DNA of 36,730 nucleotides, from contig JAFGJR010000153.1 of NCBI GenBank assembly GCA_016928975.1, forward strand, positions 1 through 36,730, given 5' to 3'. Source of the stretch: Sedimentisphaerales bacterium. Its GTDB lineage: Bacteria; Planctomycetota; Phycisphaerae; Sedimentisphaerales; SG8-4. The position numbers and the translations under genes were made by a program. Below the pieces are notes generated by a model. It saw only the letters and a program-made list of their open reading frames with translations. It did no database searches and was not told the DNA's origin. Of the stretch, positions 22,542-28,567 are shown in pieces (the first letter of the stretch is position 1; each line of letters starts with the position of its first letter).

Positions 22542-22937
22542 CTATGGGCGTGCCAGCAGGTCCTCGACTTTGGCCAGGAGCACGTCCGGCCTGACCGGCT
22601 TGTCCAGGTACTCGTCCACGGGAAGCCAGTCCTCGTCGCCGGCCGTCGTCTTGAAATCCAGCCCCGTCTTCTGCTTGACGCCCGTGAGCATGAGGATGGG
22701 AATGTCCTTGAATACCTTGTTGTGCTTGAGCTCCCGGGAAAGCTCGAAACCCTCCTGCGAGGTCCTCATCATCACGTCGAGGATGATCAGGTCCGGCCTG
22801 GCCTGCTTGAGCTGGTCCATGCCCTCGGAGCTATCCTGCGCGCAGCGGACGTCGTAGCCTCTATTCTTCAGGATTACTGTCATGGCTTCGGTGATATCCG
22901 GATCGTCATCAATAATGAGAATCGAGCCCTGTCCCAT
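22542..22937 (-). CDS. Single-domain response regulator
   Basis: 131 aa, receiver domain only. The acidic pocket is IIDDDPD, the phosphoacceptor is Asp54 in LIILDVMM, and Thr85 and Lys113 (LTGV, LDKPV) complete the site. There is no DNA-binding output domain. The region TSQEGFELSRELK to DEDWLPVDEYLDKPV is a distinctive variant that I associate with regulators found near hydrogenase and NADH-oxidoreductase clusters (from memory, not checked). I choose ATG 22937 because AAAGGAGAG lies directly upstream; the frame extends further to 23021 without support. Signalling is probably by protein contact, perhaps with the kinase or the 174-aa protein. Confidence 0.9.
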   Translation of the reverse strand: MGQGSILIIDDDPDITEAMTVILKNRGYDVRCAQDSSEGMDQLKQARPDLIILDVMMRTSQEGFELSRELKHNKVFKDIPILMLTGVKQKTGLDFKTTAGDEDWLPVDEYLDKPVRPDVLLAKVEDLLARP

Positions 22938-23064
22938 ATTCTCTCCTTTGGCAACTCCCTGTTGTCCATTGTTGTGATGACCTCCCCATACTACTGGAAA
23001 GGCCGTGGCGCGAAAATCCAAAAACCGATGCTCTGCGTTATGTTCCCAGCCGGCCGATGCCGGT

Positions 23065-23562
23065 TCATCCTTCCAACTCGCTCAGAATCACAGAGACGTA
23101 TTCGTCCATCCTTTCGGTCAGCGTCGGACTCAGTCCCTGGCCGAGCTCGACCCGTTCCGGCTGGATCCCGAACACGACGGCCTGCTCGGGCGCCTGGCCG
23201 AGTCGGCGGGCCATCGAGAGGATCTGCATGAGGTCCGCCTCGTGCAGAGTCCGATGCGCCAGCACTTTCCTGCTGTGGACCTGCTCAGGTGTGAAGCGCC
23301 GGATGGCGCCCGGCTCCTCATCCATGAAGGCACAGTCGATGATGATGGCCTTGCGCCGCCCCTCGATGTAGTGCAGCACCGATAGCCCGCCGGTCCCCGC
23401 GTCGAGGAAATCGGCTGATGGATACTCCGCGGCGGACTCTGCAAGTCGCTCGACGAGATGTACGCCGATCCCCTCATCGCCCATGAGCGGGTTGCCGAGA
23501 CCAAGCACGACAGTCGGTCTTTGAAGTCTGATCTTCGACTCTTGATTTCCCGCTTCAAACAT
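23065..23562 (-). CDS. [NiFe] hydrogenase maturation protease (M52, HycI/HoxW type)
   Basis: 165 aa. It clips the C-terminal tail of the hydrogenase large subunit after nickel is inserted. The family start VVLGLGNPLMGDEGIGVHL contains the metal-binding acidic residue (GDEG). LDAGTGGLSVL and IIIDCAFMDEEPG follow, and then the His segment HRTLHEADLMQIL. The first 15 or so residues (MFEAGNQESKIRLQR) are not typical and are encoded by a TTGAAGT-type intergenic repeat, so the true start may be shorter, for example a GTG close to VLGLG. It lies 20 bp after the large-subunit gene, as expected for its substrate. Confidence 0.9.
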   Translation of the reverse strand: MFEAGNQESKIRLQRPTVVLGLGNPLMGDEGIGVHLVERLAESAAEYPSADFLDAGTGGLSVLHYIEGRRKAIIIDCAFMDEEPGAIRRFTPEQVHSRKVLAHRTLHEADLMQILSMARRLGQAPEQAVVFGIQPERVELGQGLSPTLTERMDEYVSVILSELEG

Positions 23563-23571
23563 CAGACTTCA
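23522..23571. repeat. TTGAAGT-type inverted repeat across the protease start
   Basis: TGAAGTCTGAT (23522-23532) and ATCAGACTTCA (23561-23571) are exact 11-bp inverted repeats. The assigned ATG of the protease gene (23562) lies in one arm. Related words occur in the other TTGAAGT repeats. Confidence 0.75.
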
Positions 23572-23582
23572 CACTTCCAGCT

Positions 23583-24893
23583 TCACTTGACAAACTGCAC
23601 GTCCAGCATGTGCGTCGAGCAGGAGATACACGGATCATAGGACCGCACGAGCATCTCCAGCTTATGCCGAATCACATCTTCGGGCTCGTCCAGGATCTCC
23701 GGCACGAACTTCTCGAAGTCCTCCTGGATACTCGCATGGTTCTGGTTCGTGGGGATACAGATGTCCGCACCGACGCAGTTGCCCTTGCGGTCGAATTCGT
23801 ACTCGTGGAACAGGATGCCCCTTGGAGCCTCCACGCAGCCGCTGGCCTTGCCGGCCCTGGGGCTGACCTTGACCGTCTCCGGCTTGATCCCTTTTGTCAG
23901 CAGCGCGTCGATCATCTCGATACTGGTTTCCACCACATGCACGGCCTCAACGAGCTGGGCCACTGTATTCATGAACGGATTGCAGTTGCCCTTCTCCAGG
24001 CCGAACATCCTGGCCACGACCTTGGCCGTCGGCGAAAGCAGCTCGGCATTGTTGTTGAATCGCGCCAGCGCCCCGACGGCGTAGGAACCGCGATGCCACT
24101 TCGTCCACTTGGCGGTCGATTGATCGCTCACGTACTCATTCGCCACGGTCTTCCAGTCATTGACGGGCACGGTCCCATCATAGTCCGTCGAGGTGATGTC
24201 ACCGTGATAGAAGGTATACGTCGGCGGGTTGTCCTGCTTGAGCGAAACGTACTCGGTCGGCCGCTGGAAGTCCGGGATGTTGCTCGCGACGGAAACTACG
24301 ACGTCGGCGACAACCTTGAGATCGGTCATGCCCTTCTTGAGCCTGTCCTGAAGGTCGCGAAGCTGCTTTTCCGCGGGGAACTTCGTCAGGCCGCCGGGTT
24401 TCAGAGTCACCGGGTGCGTCGTCCGTCCCGCGATCAGGTCGGACCATTCATTCGCGAGGCGGTGCAGGCGGATGATCGTCTTGACCGCGTCGGGAGCCTT
24501 CGCCACCAGCGGGACCACCGAGGGGACGCCGAAGAAGTCGGGAACGGCCAAATAGCCGATGTGCAGAATATGACTCTGCAACTGCTCCGAGTAGTGCATG
24601 AGGATGCGGACCTTGTCGGCCTGCTCGGAGACCTGGACGCCGATGGCGCTCTCCACCGCCTTGGTCGAGGCCAGCGAGTGCGTGATCGAGCAGATGCCGC
24701 AGATACGGCTCACGATCGTCTGGATGTCCTCGTAGCTGCGCCCGCGAACCATGGCTTCGAAGAAGCGTGGAGCCTCGGGCACCTGCCACTCGAGCTTCTC
24801 GATCTTGCCGCTGGTGGCGTTGAGGACGATGTTGCCATGCCCTTCGACGCGGGTGACATGATGTACATTTATGTTGACTGTGCCTTTACTCAT
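23583..24893 (-). CDS. hydA: [NiFe] hydrogenase large (alpha) subunit, group 3b-like
   Basis: 436 aa from ATG 24893, whose ATGAGTAA overlaps the end of the small-subunit gene. The frame extends to 24947 without support. The protein carries the Ni-Fe active site. The first Cys pair is RICGIC (Cys65, Cys68) with THSLASTKAVE after it. The last pair is DPCISCSTH, followed by MLDVQFVK, the eight-residue tail that the protease gene next door should remove after the His. RVEGHGN near the start is usual. Together with the beta, gamma and delta genes this matches the cytosolic NAD(P)-linked hydrogenase/sulfhydrogenase type. Symbols follow the Pyrococcus naming and are unrelated to the [FeFe] maturases of similar name. 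Confidence 0.92.
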   Translation of the reverse strand: MSKGTVNINVHHVTRVEGHGNIVLNATSGKIEKLEWQVPEAPRFFEAMVRGRSYEDIQTIVSRICGICSITHSLASTKAVESAIGVQVSEQADKVRILMHYSEQLQSHILHIGYLAVPDFFGVPSVVPLVAKAPDAVKTIIRLHRLANEWSDLIAGRTTHPVTLKPGGLTKFPAEKQLRDLQDRLKKGMTDLKVVADVVVSVASNIPDFQRPTEYVSLKQDNPPTYTFYHGDITSTDYDGTVPVNDWKTVANEYVSDQSTAKWTKWHRGSYAVGALARFNNNAELLSPTAKVVARMFGLEKGNCNPFMNTVAQLVEAVHVVETSIEMIDALLTKGIKPETVKVSPRAGKASGCVEAPRGILFHEYEFDRKGNCVGADICIPTNQNHASIQEDFEKFVPEILDEPEDVIRHKLEMLVRSYDPCISCSTHMLDVQFVK

Positions 24894-25638
24894 AGATCGT
24901 CGGCTCCTGTTTGCTGCCAAAGAGAACCATTTTGGTTTTGAGGTCATCGACGTTCAGGCCGTACCGGTTGATCACATCCCTGGCCGCCTCCACGTTCGGG
25001 TCATCGACGTAACCCCGGCAGCCGAAGCAGCGGAACCCATTCGAGGGGCACCGAGCCCCGCAGCCGGCGCGGATGATGGGCCCGAGGCACACCTGATCGT
25101 ACTGCCACAGGCACGGATTGCCGGCGGCCTTGCACTCGACGCAGACGGGGTACTCAGGGATCTCGGGCTTCTTGCCCATCAGCAGGGACCGGACGATGCA
25201 CGTGAATTCCTTACGGTCGATGGGACAACCGTGCACGGCGTAATCCACCTGTACGACCTCGCCGACCGACTTGGTCGGGCCCGTTCGCAGGTGGGGCTTG
25301 CCCGCCGCCTTGCCGTATACGCACTTCTTGACCTCGTCGAGGTCGAAGTTGTTCTTGAGCTTGTTGATCCCGCCGATCGTCGCGCAGGCGCCCAGGGCGA
25401 TCAGCACCTTGGCACAGCTCCGGATCATCTTGAGCCGCTCCTCGTCCTCCAGGCGGGTGATCGACCCTTCGATGATGGCAATGTCGTACTCGTCGCTCTT
25501 TTCACTCATTGCCTCGCGCCACTCCACCACGTCGGCGCCTCCGAGCAGATCGAGGATCTCCTCTTCGAGGTTGACGATCTGGAGCTGACATCCTTCGCAG
25601 CAGGCAAAATCGAATATCGCAATCTTGGGTTTCGCCAT
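24886..25638 (-). CDS. hydD: [NiFe] hydrogenase small (delta) subunit
   Basis: 250 aa. The proximal cluster motif is FDFACCEGCQLQ (Cys13, Cys14, Cys17), with LIALGACATIGG and VHGCPIDRKEF as further ligands. The C-terminal part (about 165-215) holds many more Cys (CVECKAAGNPC, then CLGPIIRAGCGARC, then CFGCRG) for extra 4Fe-4S clusters that carry electrons towards the gamma subunit. There is no Tat signal, so the enzyme is cytosolic, unlike uptake hydrogenases. GGAGG lies 10 bp before the ATG, and the previous stop is 2 bp away. The end overlaps the large-subunit start by 8 bp. Confidence 0.92.
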   Translation of the reverse strand: MAKPKIAIFDFACCEGCQLQIVNLEEEILDLLGGADVVEWREAMSEKSDEYDIAIIEGSITRLEDEERLKMIRSCAKVLIALGACATIGGINKLKNNFDLDEVKKCVYGKAAGKPHLRTGPTKSVGEVVQVDYAVHGCPIDRKEFTCIVRSLLMGKKPEIPEYPVCVECKAAGNPCLWQYDQVCLGPIIRAGCGARCPSNGFRCFGCRGYVDDPNVEAARDVINRYGLNVDDLKTKMVLFGSKQEPTIYE

Positions 25639-25640
25639 CG

Positions 25641-26480
25641 TTAAATCGCCTCCGGCAGAGAAGCCAAATCAGAGTAACGGAACACCGGGCCGGACATGCA
25701 GACGTACGCATTGTTGATCTGGCAATGCCCGCACTTGCCCACGCCGCACTTCATCTTCCTTTCCAGGTTCAGGAAGATGTTGTCGGGCGGCACGTTGTGA
25801 TCGGCCAGAGCCATCAGCACGAATTTGTACATGATGGGCGGGCCGCAGACCAGGATCTTGGCCGACTTGAGGTCGGTCTCGACCTTGGGGATCAGCTTGG
25901 TCACGACGCCGACGTTGCCCTTCCAGCGAGGATCGCCCTCGTCGAGCGTCTCGAGCATCTGCACGTCACCGCGCTTGCTCCAGGCCTCGATCTCCGGCAT
26001 GAACAGTCGCAGGTCATAGGACTTGGTTCCCTGGAGGATGGCCACGTCGCCGTAGTCGCTGCGATTGTCGAGCACGTAGTTGATGAACGATCTCTGGGGA
26101 ACCAGGCCGATGCCGCCGCAGATGAAGACCAGGTTCCTGCCTTTGGCCTCCTCCACCGGGTAGATGCCCTTGCCGAGCGGTCCGCGAATCCCCAGCTTGT
26201 CCCCTCGCCGGAGGTTGTGGATGGCGCCGCTGACCCGGCCGATCTTGCGAACCACCAGCTCGATGCTGTCGGCCAGCGTCGGCGACGAGCTGATCGTGAT
26301 GGGGGCCTCGCCGAAGCCGGCGATGGAGACCTCCACGAACTGGCCGGGGATGAAGTCGAACGGGCCGTCGTCCATCGAGAGCCGCAGGTACTTCTCGGTG
26401 ACGTTCATCTGGCTCACGTCCTCGATGGTCGCCATCTGCGGCAGGTAAATGTCTTTCTTCTGAGTACAACACTCACACAT
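25641..26480 (-). CDS. hydG: Hydrogenase gamma subunit, FAD/NAD(P)-binding with 2Fe-2S
   Basis: 279 aa of the ferredoxin-NADP reductase type. The FAD-binding barrel lies at about 15-110 (PGQFVEVSIAGFGEAPITIS), followed by the NAD(P) half (NLVFICGGIGLVPQRSFINYV and ILVCGPPIMYKFVLMAL). A C-terminal Cys set (MKCGVGKCGHCQI, then CMSGPVF) binds a 2Fe-2S cluster, as in dihydroorotate dehydrogenase electron-transfer subunits. It should pass electrons between NAD(P)H and the hydrogenase. The N-terminus MCECCTQKKD has three extra Cys of unknown role. AAAGG precedes the ATG. A 93-bp gap with TTGAAGT repeats lies upstream. Confidence 0.92.
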   Translation of the reverse strand: MCECCTQKKDIYLPQMATIEDVSQMNVTEKYLRLSMDDGPFDFIPGQFVEVSIAGFGEAPITISSSPTLADSIELVVRKIGRVSGAIHNLRRGDKLGIRGPLGKGIYPVEEAKGRNLVFICGGIGLVPQRSFINYVLDNRSDYGDVAILQGTKSYDLRLFMPEIEAWSKRGDVQMLETLDEGDPRWKGNVGVVTKLIPKVETDLKSAKILVCGPPIMYKFVLMALADHNVPPDNIFLNLERKMKCGVGKCGHCQINNAYVCMSGPVFRYSDLASLPEAI

Positions 26481-26498
26481 CGGTCAAGCCTTTCAACT

Positions 26499-26573
26499 GA
26501 AGTTTCAAGTTTGAAGTTTACAGTTTGAAGTCTGAATCTCACTTCACACTTCAAACTTCACACTTCAAACCTC
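26499..26573. repeat. TTGAAGT-type repeat tract between hydB and hydG
   Basis: The tract consists of TTTGAAGT words followed by their complements (ACTTCACACTTCAAAC occurs about twice), so it can fold into several alternative hairpins. It fills the 93-bp gap inside the operon, up to the hydB stop. Confidence 0.8.
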
Positions 26574-27608
26574 CTATCCTATTCCCAGATCGTCGATCAG
26601 GCGGTTGAATACGCTCACGGGATTAGCGATGTCCGGCAGGCACGCGCCGACGCAACGCCCGCAGCCGACGCAGGCGATCTGGCCGCCGATCTTCTCCGGG
26701 ACGTATTGGGCCTTTCGATACAGCCGGTGCCGGAACCGGTCGGCCCGGGCCTTGCGGAACTCGTGGGCGGGCGCCACCTTTGTGAAGCCATCGAGCAGAC
26801 AGCCATCCCAGGCGCGGGATCGCCGGCCCGTCTTGAGGTCCCAGCTCACGTCGTCCTGGACGTTGAAGCAGTAGCACGTCGGGCAGACCTGGTTGCACGA
26901 GCCGCAGGAAAAGCACGTCTTGGCCCTCTCCTCCCAGACGGGATGCTTGTAGGCCTTGGCCAGCAGCTTGGGCAGGTAGGCGGGATCGCACTTGAGCTCG
27001 TGCTTGTTCAATGACTTGGTGTTGTGGGCCCAGACCTGCTCCCGCTGCTGGAGGGCCTGTGCGTCGGCCGGGACGCCCTTGGCCTTGGCCAGTAGTTGCT
27101 CGCCCTTGGCTGTGGCAGCCTCGGCTACGTAGCTGTCACCGATGTCCGTCAGGAGGATATCGTAACCTTCCTTCACGACAGCGGTTCCCATCGAGGAAGC
27201 GAATACGTTGTCGGAGGCCCTGACCACGTCGCAGGCGATGATCGTCGCATTGTTGCGCCGGGCCATGTAGTGCGTGTCATAGTTGTCCTGCTGGAACAAC
27301 TCGTCCATTTGGTTGATGGCAATCATGTCGTAGGGATGCACGCCGATCAGCGTGAACTTCTCCCCATCGCATTGTGACTCGTAGGGGCCGCCGACCTCGT
27401 AGGTCAGGAGCACCTCCGATGGCGGCAGGAAGAACTTCTTCGGAGGTTGCAGGGTCACGTCATAGTCCAGCCTCAGGTCTTTCGCCGATTCCAGGAGGGC
27501 GAAGTCGAACCGGTCGCCCATGGCCTGGACGCCGAGGGTCTTCTCCACCTTGGTCAACGCGTCGACAAACTTCGTAAAATCGTCCTTTGTTATCTTCTTT
27601 ACACTCAT
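26574..27608 (-). CDS. hydB: Hydrogenase beta subunit, 4Fe-4S dicluster protein
   Basis: 344 aa. A first domain of about 220 residues resembles the N-terminal part of sulfhydrogenase beta subunits and CoB-CoM reductase/FrhB-related proteins (LIGVHPYDMIAINQMDELF, ARRNNATIIACDVV). Two Fe-S motifs follow: CFSCGSCNQVCPTCYC from residue 232 and CVGCGRCVGACLPDIANP from 313. It probably transfers electrons between the flavin subunit and other acceptors. It is the first structural gene, 46 bp after rex. No clear ribosome site is seen before the ATG. Confidence 0.9.
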   Translation of the reverse strand: MSVKKITKDDFTKFVDALTKVEKTLGVQAMGDRFDFALLESAKDLRLDYDVTLQPPKKFFLPPSEVLLTYEVGGPYESQCDGEKFTLIGVHPYDMIAINQMDELFQQDNYDTHYMARRNNATIIACDVVRASDNVFASSMGTAVVKEGYDILLTDIGDSYVAEAATAKGEQLLAKAKGVPADAQALQQREQVWAHNTKSLNKHELKCDPAYLPKLLAKAYKHPVWEERAKTCFSCGSCNQVCPTCYCFNVQDDVSWDLKTGRRSRAWDGCLLDGFTKVAPAHEFRKARADRFRHRLYRKAQYVPEKIGGQIACVGCGRCVGACLPDIANPVSVFNRLIDDLGIG

Positions 27609-27654
27609 GTGACAATCCCGGCTCCAAAAGCCTCAAAAACCATTCCGACCACGT

Positions 27655-28332
27655 TCACGTCACTGCATCTGCCATTGCCGGCCGCGTCTGCGGCGGCTCG
27701 TCGGTGCGCCCGGCCCGTGGAATATAGTACGGCAGACGGGCAAGCTCCATCGCGATGTCCAGCGTGATCACCTTGACCCGCTTGGGGACACTCACCCTGC
27801 ACGGAGCGAAGTTCAGGATTCCCTTGATCCCGGCCGCCACGACCTGATCCACCGCAAGCTGTGCCTCGGCGCGCGGGACGGCGATCACGGCCAGGCTGAT
27901 ATCCCGGTCTCTCACCGTATCGATCCGGGCGAAGTCCTCGATCGTGACGCCGTTCATCGTTCTTCCGATCTTCCGGGGGTCGACGTCGAAGGCAGCCACG
28001 ATGTCCAGGCCGTAGACGCCGAAGCCCGGGTACGCCAGCAGCGCCGAGCCCAGATCGCCCACGCCCACCAATACGGCCCGACGGATCACGTCCAGCCGCA
28101 GGATCTTCTTGATCGCCTTCGCCAGCCTCTCGATATCGTAGCCGACGCCCCGCGTGCCGAAGTCGCCGAAGTACGAGAAGTCCTTGCGGATCTGCCAGGA
28201 GTTCACACCCACGAAATCCGCCAGCGACCGGCTGGAAATCGACCGGTGGCCTTGATTCGCCGAGACCATCAGGCCCCGCAAGTATACAGGCAACCGCCGA
28301 ACCGTTTCATCCGGAATCTTAGGGTACCGCAT
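27655..28332 (-). CDS. rex: Rex, NADH/NAD+-sensing transcriptional repressor
   Basis: 225 aa. An N-terminal winged helix has the Rex recognition segment SLADFVGVNSWQIRKDFSYF, then GDFGTRGVGY. The Rossmann domain has VGVGDLGSALLAY and the C-terminal swapped helix. Rex leaves DNA when NADH rises, releasing fermentative and hydrogen genes. I choose ATG 28332 (MRYPKIPDETVRR). The frame reaches back to a TTG at 28380, but that extension overlaps a Rex operator, so it is leader DNA. The hydrogenase operon follows 46 bp downstream on the same strand with no promoter evident between, so rex and hydBGDA probably share a transcript. Confidence 0.95.
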   Translation of the reverse strand: MRYPKIPDETVRRLPVYLRGLMVSANQGHRSISSRSLADFVGVNSWQIRKDFSYFGDFGTRGVGYDIERLAKAIKKILRLDVIRRAVLVGVGDLGSALLAYPGFGVYGLDIVAAFDVDPRKIGRTMNGVTIEDFARIDTVRDRDISLAVIAVPRAEAQLAVDQVVAAGIKGILNFAPCRVSVPKRVKVITLDIAMELARLPYYIPRAGRTDEPPQTRPAMADAVT

Positions 28333-28357
28333 ATCAAGCACTACGAACACTTCGTAC

Positions 28358-28375
28358 TTGTGTTCACATTCACAA
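28358..28375 (-). promoter_or_regulatory. Predicted Rex operator
   Basis: TTGTGAATGTGAACACAA (minus strand) has the exact Rex half-sites TTGTG and CACAA at 8-bp spacing. It fits the general consensus TTGTGAA-N4-TTCACAA except in two inner bases. It starts about 13 bases after the -10 box and ends 25 bp before the rex ATG, a place where bound Rex would block transcription. Confidence 0.85.
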
Positions 28376-28388
28376 GACAAAGTCGGGT

Positions 28389-28417
28389 ATTATAAGGGTT
28401 CTGTCGCATGCTGTCAA
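28389..28417 (-). promoter_or_regulatory. Near-consensus sigma70 promoter of rex-hydBGDA
   Basis: On the minus strand TTGACA (28412-28417) and TATAAT (28389-28394) are both perfect and separated by exactly 17 bp. The expected start of transcription is near 28382, just before the Rex operator. Confidence 0.88.
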
Positions 28418-28567
28418 GAAGGCGTCGGGCGTCTTTTCTTTCACCGGTGGCGGCAGGCGCGGCGCAACCCGTTCTCCGTCCGTCAGTTATACGCAGCGAG
28501 AAAATGCGGAAAGGTCGCCGACGCCGGCGGTGAGCCTGCACGTGGGGACTTCGCACAGAGCGTCCGA

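Noticed and set aside
28332..28380. Longer Rex starting at TTG 28380
   Set aside because: The extension overlaps the Rex operator and the transcript start, and resembles no Rex N-terminus.
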